Positions 1 through 5,074 of a stretch of DNA of 8,412 bases are shown here, piece after piece. The stretch covers positions 1-8,412 of the forward strand of contig JAFGRF010000042.1 of assembly GCA_016935295.1 (NCBI GenBank), in the 5' to 3' direction. The position numbers were made by a program, and so were the translations under genes. Position 1 is the first letter of the stretch; the number at the start of each line of letters is the position of its first letter. This DNA comes from Caldifarciminota bacterium (lineage in GTDB: Bacteria; Hydrothermota; Tepidihabitantia; Tepidihabitantales; Tepidihabitantaceae). The notes under the pieces are model-generated. The model was not told the origin of the DNA, ran no database searches, and saw only the letters and a program-made list of their open reading frames with translations.

Positions 1-1036
1 AGATTGCGACCGACGAAACATAGGAGCCGGTCGTGCCATAGCCATTGTAGGACCAGAGCGGTGTGGCGGAGCTCGAGTCAAAGGCGTAGAGTGTGCCGTT
101 GTTGTAGCCGGTGCCGCAGGCGACGGTCGAACCATCGCGGGAAATGTCCACGCCCGCGACCCAGGGCGTGCCGGCCGACCGCTGCCACTTCATGGTGTAA
201 TCCGTGCCGTTCCAGACGAAGAGCTTGAGCATGCCGTGGTAGTCACCGGTCACGAGCATCCGTCCGTCGCCGGAAATCGCGGCCGCGTACTGGGTGCCGG
301 AGCTTGACGTCCCGATCGGTATGCCGTCGCGGCGCGTCCCGTCTTCGTAGATGAAGCAGGAGTCATAGACCGTGACCGCGACAATCGACCCGTCGTCCGA
401 GATGTCGATGCCCTGCAGGCGGCTCGGCTCGCTGAACGGTGCCGTGTAGAGTGTGTCGCCGGTTTCCGCATCGAGAGCGTAGAGCGTGCCGTTCTGTGCG
501 GCGATTACTTTGGAGCCGTCGCGCGACGCCTTGGAGAAGCCGGTGGCCTGACTGGGATAATCGAAGGTCCAGTCCGGGTAGCCGGAGCTCCGCGACCACT
601 TCACCGCGGCGTCAGCCTTCGAGAGCGTGAGCACCCGCGCGTCATAGGACGAGCCGATCTGGCGGCCATCGCTGCCGTAGGTGAAGTTGCCGGAGCATTC
701 CCACAGCGGGGTCTCGTTACCCAGAGTCCGGTAGTAGCTGGCACGCGGGTCGTTAAGGTACCAGTTGGCCAGGACGTGCATGCCGTCGCCCGAGACCTCG
801 GTCGCCTGGATGATTCCGTAGCGGCTGTTGCGGTCCACCCAGAGCACGCCGGTGTCTGCCGGAGCACGGGGCGGGGCGCCGCCCGGATTCGGCTTCAGAT
901 CGATGTACCCATTGCCGGTATTGATGCGGAAACGTGTTTGCTGGCTTCCGTCCTTGCCGGTGACGGTGATTGGTTCGAGCCCCTTCTGGCCGGCAAAGAG
1001 CAGGCAGGGGAGCAGCAGGACTATCAGCTTGTTCAA
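1..1036 (-). CDS. Secreted beta-propeller (WD40/PQQ-like repeat) protein, partial
   Basis: The reading frame is open from a TTG codon at 1036-1034 to the left edge, giving 345 residues with no stop; the C-terminus lies outside the window. The N-terminus (LNKLIVLLLPCLLFAG) looks like a signal peptide, so the product is probably exported. Blade-like motifs of the form S-x-D-G-S/R/M followed by a hydrophobic strand recur near residues 81, 170, 212, 254 and 298, a period of about 42-44 residues in the later copies. Strands such as GTLYALDAETGD and GTLYAFDSSS resemble PQQ-type or WD40-type propeller blades. TTG is chosen because AGGAGG lies 6 nt upstream, no ATG or GTG is near, and the signal peptide starts exactly there. 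It lies 25 nt after argF on the same strand and may share its transcript, although no functional link is apparent. The exact propeller family and any ligand are unknown. Confidence 0.85.
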   Translation of the reverse strand, partial: MNKLIVLLLPCLLFAGQKGLEPITVTGKDGSQQTRFRINTGNGYIDLKPNPGGAPPRAPADTGVLWVDRNSRYGIIQATEVSGDGMHVLANWYLNDPRASYYRTLGNETPLWECSGNFTYGSDGRQIGSSYDARVLTLSKADAAVKWSRSSGYPDWTFDYPSQATGFSKASRDGSKVIAAQNGTLYALDAETGDTLYTAPFSEPSRLQGIDISDDGSIVAVTVYDSCFIYEDGTRRDGIPIGTSSSGTQYAAAISGDGRMLVTGDYHGMLKLFVWNGTDYTMKWQRSAGTPWVAGVDISRDGSTVACGTGYNNGTLYAFDSSSATPLWSYNGYGTTGSYVSSVAI

Positions 1037-1042
1037 GATGTA

Positions 1043-1048
1043 CCTCCT
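1043..1048 (-). promoter_or_regulatory. Shine-Dalgarno AGGAGG deciding a TTG start
   Basis: The minus strand reads AGGAGG and then 6 nt before TTG (1036-1034). This consensus SD lies in the 25-nt gap after argF and supports the rare TTG start of the beta-propeller gene. Confidence 0.8.
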
Positions 1049-1061
1049 GGCTATCGGCGGA

Positions 1062-1991
1062 TTACTTTCTGTGGCTCAGTAGCACCGCGAGCAGGGCCCG
1101 CTGGGCGTGCAGGCGGTTTTCGGCCTGGTCGAGCACAAGCGACTGCGGGCCATCGAGGCATTCCGCGCTGATTTCCTCTCCCCGGTGGGCGGGAAGGCAA
1201 TGGAGCACCTTGGCGTCAGACCCGGCCACGGCCATGAGCTCTCTATTGAGCTGGTACGGACGGAATACCTGCCTCCGGTGTTCCGCCTCGCCTTCCTGTC
1301 CCATCGACGCCCAGACATCGGTGTAGAGGAAGTCCGCGTCCCTGGCCGCGTCACTGGCGTCGTTGGTCAGCGTGATGCTCGCCCCGCTCTTCTTGGCATA
1401 CTCGAGTGCGCGGTTGGCAACGGCCTGCGGCGGCTCAAAGCCCTTGGGTGTGGCCACGCGGAGGTTGATGCCGACCAGCCCGCAGGCTAGCATCAGCGAA
1501 TTGCAGACGTTGTTGCCGTCGCCGGTCCAGCAGATGGTGGCGCCTTCCAGGCTCCCGCGGAACTCGAGCACCGTCAGCAGGTCGGCGAGAATCTGGCAGG
1601 GGTGCTCTTCATCGCACAGCGCGTTGACGACCGGCACCGTGGCGTTCTCGGCCAGCTCCGTGATTTTCGAGTGCTCGAATACCCGGGCGATGATGCAGTC
1701 GACCCAGCGCGACAGGTTGCGGGCAACGTCCGGCACGGTCTCGCGCTTGCCGAGACCGATGTCGGCCGGCCCCAGGTAGATGGCAGAACCGCCCAGGTCC
1801 TGCAGCGCCTTCTCAAAAGTGACGCGGGTGCGCAAGGACGGCTTCTCGAATATCAGCGCTCCCATTGTGCCGGGTGCGAGGTCGAGGCGGCGTTGCTTCT
1901 TGACTTCCTGCTTGAGCTCGATCGACTTCTTCAGCAGGCCGAGGATTTCTTCTTGGGACAGGTCGTTGATGGATGTCAGGTCTTTGTTCAT
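1062..1991 (-). CDS. argF: Ornithine carbamoyltransferase (anabolic type)
   Basis: This cytoplasmic enzyme transfers the carbamoyl group of carbamoyl phosphate to ornithine, making citrulline in arginine synthesis. At 309 residues it has the normal family length and every signature in order: the carbamoyl-phosphate loop SLRTRVTFE (52-60), HPCQ (130-133), DGNN (158-161) in the ornithine domain, DVWASMGQE (225-233), and HCLPAHRGEEI (264-274) with the catalytic Cys. The last two separate it from aspartate carbamoyltransferase. The ATG start gives the usual N-terminus (MNKDLTSINDLSQEEILGLL). The SD is weak (GGA about 8 nt upstream). It is divergent from a methyltransferase gene across 213 bp, and the propeller gene follows 25 nt downstream. 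No other arg gene is in the window, so the arginine genes are probably scattered. Identity is very secure; regulation is not visible. Confidence 0.97.
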   Translation of the reverse strand: MNKDLTSINDLSQEEILGLLKKSIELKQEVKKQRRLDLAPGTMGALIFEKPSLRTRVTFEKALQDLGGSAIYLGPADIGLGKRETVPDVARNLSRWVDCIIARVFEHSKITELAENATVPVVNALCDEEHPCQILADLLTVLEFRGSLEGATICWTGDGNNVCNSLMLACGLVGINLRVATPKGFEPPQAVANRALEYAKKSGASITLTNDASDAARDADFLYTDVWASMGQEGEAEHRRQVFRPYQLNRELMAVAGSDAKVLHCLPAHRGEEISAECLDGPQSLVLDQAENRLHAQRALLAVLLSHRK

Positions 1992-2110
1992 ATTATATTC
2001 CGGCTGAGGTCCCTATTCTCCACTCTATTTCCAGCTCCTAGCGGACACGAATACCGTGACCGATTGCCCGTGGCCGCGGATCCGGCCGAAGAGACAGGAA
2101 CGCGGAGCGG

Positions 2111-2133
2111 CTCAAGGCATCGACGGCCTTAAG
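2111..2133. repeat. Imperfect inverted repeat, possible operator
   Basis: The arms AAGGC (2114-2118) and GCCTT (2126-2130) are perfect with a 7-nt centre, and CT/AG extend them beyond one mismatch. Its place between two divergent genes fits an operator, but no known regulator motif is recognised. Confidence 0.25.
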
Positions 2134-2167
2134 CATAGGCGAAGACACCGGGTAGTCAAGCCGCCGT

Positions 2168-2195
2168 TTGACTTCTGCCGGCAGGCGCCTAGAGT
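2168..2195 (+). promoter_or_regulatory. Candidate sigma70-like promoter, near-leaderless, for the methyltransferase gene
   Basis: TTGACT (2168-2173), 16 nt, then TAGAGT (2190-2195), with 9 nt before the ATG at 2205. Transcription would begin about 0-3 nt before the start codon, which fits the lack of an SD. The -10 matches consensus at 4 of 6 positions. Confidence 0.45.
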
Positions 2196-2204
2196 AAGCA
2201 CACT

Positions 2205-2954
2205 ATGAAGCGCAAGACCCCGTGGTTTGAGGACGACGCTTTCTGGGCAGCGTTCACGCCCACCCTGTTCGGTGAAGAGCGGTGGCGGCTGGCGGCTAGG
2301 GACGCCGAACCGCTTACGAAACTCCTGAGCCTGGAACCGGGGGTGAGCGTGCTCGACCTGTGCTGCGGGCCGGGGCGATTCAGCGTCGAACTAGCGCGGC
2401 GCGGCTTCAGGGTCACCGGCGTGGACCGGACCGCCCTCTACCTGAAGGAGGCGCGCAAGCGTGCCCGGCAGCAGAAGCTCGACGTGGAGTTCGTACGCGA
2501 GGACATGCGGCGATTCGTCCGGCCTCGGGCGTTCGACGCCTGCATCAACATGTTCACCTCGTTCGGGTACTTCGAGAGACAGGCCGACGACTTCAAGGTC
2601 TGCCGAAACGTCTATCGGTCCCTGCGGCCGGGCGGCAGGTTCCTGATTCAGGCGGCCGGCAAGGAGTGGCTGGCCCGCAACTTCCAGCCCACCGACTGGC
2701 GCGAAGTCGATGGGAACTACATTCTGGAAGAGCGGAAGGTCGCGCCGGGATGGACCGGGCTCGAGAACCGCTGGGTGCTAGTTCGGAAAGGCAAGGTGCG
2801 CGAGTTTCGGTTCTTCCTGCGGGTGTACTCAGGCGTGGAGCTGCGTGACCTGTTGCTGCGCGCCGGATTCGCAAAGGCTGATATCTATGGCGGTCTTAAC
2901 GCTGAGCCATACGACCACAACGCGCGATGGTTGGTAGCCGTAGGACGCAAATGA
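2205..2954 (+). CDS. Class I SAM-dependent methyltransferase
   Basis: This 249-residue protein has the Rossmann-type methyltransferase fold signatures. Motif I VLDLCCGPGRFS (49-60) is the glycine-rich SAM-binding loop. VTGVDRT (70-76) ends strand beta-2 with the acidic residue (D74) that normally binds the SAM ribose. REDMRRF (98-104) is the region near the adenine, DACINMFTSFGYF (111-123) is motif-IV-like, and LRPGGRFLI (140-148) is the post-motif region. It resembles the broad Methyltransf_25/11-type families, whose members act on small molecules or other substrates, so the substrate cannot be told. The C-terminal third (from about 165) is beta-rich and probably shapes the substrate pocket. 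The ATG has no SD and probably starts a leaderless message. The transporter gene begins 43 nt after the stop. A cytoplasmic methyltransferase is secure; its role is unknown. Confidence 0.9.
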   Translation: MKRKTPWFEDDAFWAAFTPTLFGEERWRLAARDAEPLTKLLSLEPGVSVLDLCCGPGRFSVELARRGFRVTGVDRTALYLKEARKRARQQKLDVEFVREDMRRFVRPRAFDACINMFTSFGYFERQADDFKVCRNVYRSLRPGGRFLIQAAGKEWLARNFQPTDWREVDGNYILEERKVAPGWTGLENRWVLVRKGKVREFRFFLRVYSGVELRDLLLRAGFAKADIYGGLNAEPYDHNARWLVAVGRK

Positions 2955-2997
2955 CGAAGTCCGAAGCTCGAATGACGAGTGAAGCCCGAATGACCCA
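2953..2997 (+). repeat. Dispersed degenerate intergenic repeat, copy 1
   Basis: The stretch is built from words such as GACGAAGTCCGAAG, CGAATGACGA and CCGAATGACC. CGAAGTCCGAA and CGAATGACGA recur at 7261-7310, and a related GACGAAGTCAGAAGC lies at the end of rimI. It starts at the methyltransferase stop codon and runs to the transporter start codon. Confidence 0.6.
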
Positions 2998-3657
2998 ATG
3001 ACCGAATCGGACAGGCAGTCAGGGCTCGTCTCGGTTGCCGTCGTTTCTGCCGCGTACATCGCGGCGCAGATGCTCTCGGACATTGCCAGCCTGCGTATCG
3101 TCGTCATCGCAGGGTTCAGCGTGGATGCGGGTACGCTCATCTACCCGTTCACCTTCACTCTCCGCGACCTCGTGCACAAGACCGCGGGCATCAAGACTGC
3201 GCGCTGGCTCATCGTTGCGGCCGCGGTCATCAACCTGCTGATGGCCGGGCTGTTCTGGCTGGTGACCAAGCTTCCGCCGGACATGCAGGTCGGAGCGCAG
3301 CTTGAGTTCGGCAGGGTGCTTTCGCCGGTCTGGCGCATCGTCATCGCATCGATTGTCGCCGAGGTGGTGTCCGAGTTAGTTGACGGCGAGGTCTACCAAC
3401 TCTGGGTCAACAGGATCGGCATGAAGCTGCAGTGGATGCGGGTGCTCACGTCGAACTCGGTTTCGGTTCCACTTGATTCGGCCCTGTTCTGTGGGCTCGC
3501 ATTTGTGGGCCGGATGCCATTCGCCGTCGTCATGTCGATCTTCCTTGCCAACATCATCGCGAAAGGCATCACGACCATCATCAGCCTGCCCTGGATCTAC
3601 CTGGTTAGAGAGAGAAAGATCAAGCCCGAGGTTCGGATTCCCGGTCAGGACAGATAG
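2998..3657 (+). CDS. yhhQ: VUT-family (YhhQ/DUF165) queuosine precursor transporter
   Basis: This 219-residue integral membrane protein has about six hydrophobic segments (roughly 11-30, 34-56, 69-91, 111-130, 158-172 and 176-203). Its signature stretch is that of the VUT/YhhQ family: AYIAAQMLSDIASLRIV (19-35) and then GFSVDAGTLIYPFTFTLRDL (39-58). Family members import queuosine precursors (preQ0/preQ1 or related bases) used to modify the tRNA wobble base. The charged AEVVSELVDGEVYQLW segment (121-136) in a membrane helix is also typical. No other queuosine gene lies nearby, so salvage is inferred only from the family. The start is forced: an in-frame TGA lies 18 nt upstream (2980-2982) and the next Met is inside helix 1. 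There is no SD, and the ATG arises inside a dispersed repeat, so initiation may depend on read-through from the gene 43 nt upstream. Confidence 0.88.
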   Translation: MTESDRQSGLVSVAVVSAAYIAAQMLSDIASLRIVVIAGFSVDAGTLIYPFTFTLRDLVHKTAGIKTARWLIVAAAVINLLMAGLFWLVTKLPPDMQVGAQLEFGRVLSPVWRIVIASIVAEVVSELVDGEVYQLWVNRIGMKLQWMRVLTSNSVSVPLDSALFCGLAFVGRMPFAVVMSIFLANIIAKGITTIISLPWIYLVRERKIKPEVRIPGQDR

Positions 3658-3672
3658 GCTTAGTCCTTCCGG
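3641..3672 (+). terminator. Weak hairpin over the yhhQ stop codon
   Basis: CCGG (3641-3644) and AGGAC (3647-3651) can pair with GTCCT (3663-3667) and CCGG (3669-3672) around an 11-nt loop that contains the stop. No T-tract follows, so a terminator role is only a guess. Confidence 0.25.
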
Positions 3673-3734
3673 TCGGCGAAGCTCTTGGTCTTGGCGAGCA
3701 GGCGCGTCGCACCTTAGGTGTCCCAGGCCCACGC

Positions 3735-3790
3735 GGACGGCTCTTGTTCGCGGTGAGGCGTCCGGCTGGAGACTCGCGCGGTAGCCGTCC
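3735..3790. repeat. Stacked inverted repeat, candidate structured RNA or terminator
   Basis: Perfect 8-nt arms GGACGGCT (3735-3742) and AGCCGTCC (3783-3790) enclose three further paired segments in register: CGCG (3749-3752 with 3777-3780), GAG/CTC (3755-3757 with 3773-3775) and TCC/GGA (3761-3763 with 3768-3770), with a 4-nt apical loop. The plus strand then reads TGGTTCTTCT, which is mildly T-rich, so a terminator for the yhhQ transcript is one possible reading. Confidence 0.45.
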
Positions 3791-3833
3791 TGGTTCTTCT
3801 CCAAGGAGTTCCGCAAGTTGCCTGCAGAGGGAT

Positions 3834-3870
3834 TCGGGAAGGAACTCGGACAGGAACGTGGACTGGGACT
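3834..3870 (+). repeat. Degenerate hexanucleotide tandem repeat (NNGGAC-like)
   Basis: Six consecutive hexamers follow one pattern: TCGGGA, AGGAAC, TCGGAC, AGGAAC, GTGGAC, TGGGAC. The purine-rich strand is plus. No function is evident. Confidence 0.55.
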
Positions 3871-3920
3871 CAGGATTGAGCTTGGGAGAGAACGGTGCAT
3901 GTTACGCGGCAAGGAACCGG

Positions 3921-3938
3921 ACAAGGAGTTGTCCTTGT
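3921..3938. repeat. Perfect 7-bp hairpin with 4-nt loop
   Basis: ACAAGGA (3921-3927) and TCCTTGT (3932-3938) flank GTTG. The word CAAGGAGTT within it also occurs at 3802-3810. The sequence after it is only moderately T-rich, so a terminator is possible but not shown. Confidence 0.45.
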
Positions 3939-3995
3939 TGCTCGTTACGTAGCGGACGAAGCAACGGTGAAGGTAGCAGTCGAAGTAGCTCGTCT

Positions 3996-4032
3996 CGTTC
4001 CTCGGGAAGCTCCTCGGAACGTGGCTTCCGAG
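3996..4032. repeat. Two mutually exclusive inverted repeats
   Basis: CGTTCC (3996-4001) can pair with GGAACG (4016-4021), while CTCGGAA (4013-4019) can pair with TTCCGAG (4026-4032). Both use the GGAA at 4016-4019, so a transcript could form only one at a time. Confidence 0.4.
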
Positions 4033-4064
4033 ACTGCGCGGATAGCTGTGGGGGTAATGTAGGA

Positions 4065-4099
4065 GGGGTCGGAGCGGGCATAGGGGCTATGGGCTTGGG
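4065..4099 (+). other. Canonical G-quadruplex motif
   Basis: Five G-runs lie at 4065-4068, 4076-4078, 4083-4086, 4091-4093 and 4097-4099, with loops of 7, 4, 4 and 3 nt, meeting the usual G3+N1-7 rule. A further run of five G lies at 4050-4054. The G-rich strand is in the sense of the downstream PIN gene, about 270 nt before it. Confidence 0.55.
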
Positions 4100-4100
4100 A

Positions 4101-4118
4101 TTAGGACAGTTAGGACGG
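4101..4118 (+). repeat. Two 9-nt tandem units
   Basis: TTAGGACAG is followed directly by TTAGGACGG, with one mismatch. It continues the GGAC-rich simple-sequence character of the gap. Confidence 0.4.
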
Positions 4119-4178
4119 AATCAGGCGGACGGTGGAATGTACACCATAATGCACATTCAATTGAGTCCTGACCCGCAA

Positions 4179-4199
4179 GTTCGCCGTTCTGCGTTCTCG
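4179..4199 (+). repeat. Three 7-nt tandem units (GTTCNNN)
   Basis: GTTCGCC, GTTCTGC and GTTCTCG lie head to tail. This is a short degenerate repeat with no evident role. Confidence 0.35.
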
Positions 4200-4334
4200 G
4201 GGGGCCGTCCGCGCTGGCTCAACTCGCGCTCGGAGGTTTCGACCGTTTCCTCCGTCGCAAGTAGCAGCAGGCAGGGCCTTCCACTGCTGCCCGCCCATAC
4301 GTCCGGGCCAGCGCTCTTGTCGGTCTCCCTGTGC

Positions 4335-4363
4335 TTGCCATGTCCGTCCCTCCGTGCTACAAT
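4335..4363 (+). promoter_or_regulatory. Sigma70-like leaderless promoter of the PIN module
   Basis: TTGCCA (4335-4340, 5 of 6 consensus), a 17-nt spacer, and TACAAT (4358-4363, 5 of 6) end 5 nt before ATG 4369. Transcription should begin at or within the start codon's first base. An alternative GTG at 4354 would lie upstream of and across the -10 box, which argues for ATG 4369. Confidence 0.65.
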
Positions 4364-4368
4364 CGACC

Positions 4369-4836
4369 ATGGTCGCACGCAGGCTGCTCATCTACGTGGA
4401 CGCCTCGGTCGTCGGCGGCTGTGAAGACAAGGAGTTCAGGGAGAGCAGCCGGGCGCTTTGGGAACGATTTTGCACCGGACGACATACGCTGGTGCTTTCG
4501 GAGCACACGATCCGGGAGTTGGCAGACGCGCCGCCTGAAGTCCGAAGCCGCCTGACAGAGATACCCACCGAGTGCGTCGTGGTGCTTCCGGACCAGCCGG
4601 AGGCCGCTGCCTTGGCTCAAGCCTATCTGGAGCACGGCGCGCTCGGGCCGGGCTCACATTCGGATGCGCTGCACATTGCTCTGGCTACGACTGGCAGGGT
4701 AGACGTGCTCGTCAGTTGGAACTTCCGTCACATCGTGAACCTCGGTCGGATTCGATTGTTCAGCGCCGTGAATCTCGAACAAGGGTACGGGGTTCTTGAA
4801 ATCCGTACGCCCAGGGAGATACTGGATTATGAGTAA
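4369..4836 (+). CDS. PIN-domain ribonuclease, VapC-like toxin
   Basis: This is a 155-residue single PIN domain. The acidic metal-binding residues are visible: D11 in LLIYVDASVVGG, E50 in IRELADAP, and D99 in HSDALHIALA. These form the Mg-dependent nuclease site of VapC-type enzymes, which cut RNA such as tRNA or rRNA. The fourth motif reads LVSWNFRHIVN (114-124), where Asn118 stands in the usual Asp place; as I recall, the WNF(R/K)H version is normal for this PIN subgroup. ATG 4369 is chosen over GTG 4354 because the -10 box lies between them. The stop overlaps the next gene by 8 nt, a sign of translational coupling. The pair is probably a type II toxin-antitoxin module with the toxin first. 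Toxicity is inferred from the family only. Confidence 0.85.
   Translation: MVARRLLIYVDASVVGGCEDKEFRESSRALWERFCTGRHTLVLSEHTIRELADAPPEVRSRLTEIPTECVVVLPDQPEAAALAQAYLEHGALGPGSHSDALHIALATTGRVDVLVSWNFRHIVNLGRIRLFSAVNLEQGYGVLEIRTPREILDYE
4813..4818 (+). promoter_or_regulatory. Shine-Dalgarno AGGGAG inside the PIN gene
   Basis: AGGGAG ends 10 nt before ATG 4829 and serves the small partner gene. It lies within the last codons of the PIN gene, which supports coupled translation, and it contrasts with the SD-less first gene. Confidence 0.65.
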
Positions 4837-5032
4837 GGCATTCGATGCCGTCGCGTTCATGCGCAGACGCAGGGAAGAAATCGACCGCGAAGACGAAGGT
4901 CTGTCCTGGGAAGAACGGGCGCGCAAGACGCGGGAATTGCTCAGCAAAGACCCGCTGTGGCTGCGCCTCAAACACCGCGTCGCGGAGGCCGTCCCAACCG
5001 AGCCGACGGCTGTGTCCGACAAGCCGCGCTAG
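4829..5032 (+). CDS. Small PIN-associated protein, putative antitoxin
   Basis: This 67-residue protein overlaps the end of the PIN gene (ATGAGTAA). It is highly charged and helical: KAFDAVAFMRRRREEIDRED, then GLSWEERARKTRELLS (24-39), then a Pro/Thr-rich tail. The F-D-A-V-x-x-M-R-R-x-R-E-x-I and G-L-S-x-E-E-R pattern resembles the small proteins I recall beside WNF(R/K)H-type PIN genes, of the kind that starts 'K-T/A-F-D'. No ribbon-helix-helix, AbrB or HTH DNA-binding motif is visible, so it may only cap the nuclease, or may not bind DNA. The start has an AGGGAG SD 10 nt upstream; a longer in-frame start within the PIN gene (4796) is less likely. The antitoxin role is inferred from position, size and charge. 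Confidence 0.75.
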   Translation: MSKAFDAVAFMRRRREEIDREDEGLSWEERARKTRELLSKDPLWLRLKHRVAEAVPTEPTAVSDKPR

Positions 5033-5039
5033 CGCGGGT

Positions 5040-5067
5040 TTGACACCGGTCGCGCGGTTGCCATCAT
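5040..5067 (+). promoter_or_regulatory. Candidate sigma70-like leaderless promoter of rimI
   Basis: A perfect TTGACA -35 (5040-5045), a 16-nt spacer and CATCAT (5062-5067, 4 of 6) lie 7 nt before ATG 5075. There is no SD. The -35 is strong and the -10 is poor. Confidence 0.45.
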
Positions 5068-5074
5068 CTAGAGC

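Larger units (their letters stand above)
1992..2204. other. Divergent intergenic region argF / methyltransferase
   Basis: These 213 bp hold no ORF that I accept. There are two small inverted repeats: GGCCG/CGGCC with a 6-nt loop (2072-2087), and AAGGC/GCCTT with a 7-nt loop (2114-2130), which extends by CT/AG beyond one mismatch to 2111-2133. Either could be an operator or chance. A promoter-like pair for the methyltransferase lies at the right end. The short stretch beside argF is AT-rich (TATAAT directly against the ATG), but its spacing does not suit a promoter for that start codon. Confidence 0.5.
3658..4368. other. 711-bp non-coding gap with structured, low-complexity sequence
   Basis: I see no convincing gene between yhhQ and the PIN gene. 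Open frames exist on both strands, but their products are runs of Ser/Arg/Gly or Pro/Leu with no motif, no SD and poor codon pattern. From left to right the gap holds: a stacked hairpin (3735-3790), a degenerate hexamer repeat (3834-3870), a perfect 7-bp hairpin (3921-3938), two competing inverted repeats (3996-4032), a G-quadruplex motif (4065-4099), a 9-nt tandem repeat (4101-4118), an AT-richer patch with a 6-bp inverted repeat (4135-4158), and a 7-nt tandem repeat (4179-4199). The PIN-gene promoter is at the right end. It may be a structured RNA locus, a decayed region, or an accumulation of simple repeats; the sequence alone does not decide. Confidence 0.6.

Noticed and set aside
1992..1997. 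A perfect TATAAT directly before the argF ATG
   Set aside because: With no gap between it and ATG, transcription would begin inside the gene, downstream of the start codon, and there is no -35-like sequence 16-18 nt upstream.
1602..2132. A 176-codon plus-strand open frame opposite argF
   Set aside because: It is the antisense shadow of argF, a common by-product of high-GC coding sequence.
3710..3720. Small palindrome CACCTTAGGTG as an operator
   Set aside because: Arms of 5 bp around one base are expected by chance in a gap this long, and it is not near a promoter.
3376..3924. A 182-codon minus-strand open frame
   Set aside because: It is antisense to the secure membrane protein gene yhhQ for half its length and its remainder mirrors low-complexity gap sequence.
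3902..4081. A 59-residue minus-strand open frame (MPAPTPPTLPP...)
   Set aside because: The Pro-rich start is just the complement of the G-quadruplex tract. There is no SD or promoter and no recognisable motif; the Glu/Leu-rich second half is not enough to call a gene.
3744..4424. A 226-codon plus-strand open frame across the gap into the PIN gene
   Set aside because: Its product is a Ser/Arg/Gly-rich low-complexity string that follows the tandem repeats, it has no SD, and it overlaps the well-supported PIN start and promoter in another frame.
4796..4828. An earlier start for the small PIN partner
   Set aside because: It would lengthen the overlap with the PIN gene to 41 nt; ATG 4829 has a good SD and gives a sensible N-terminus.
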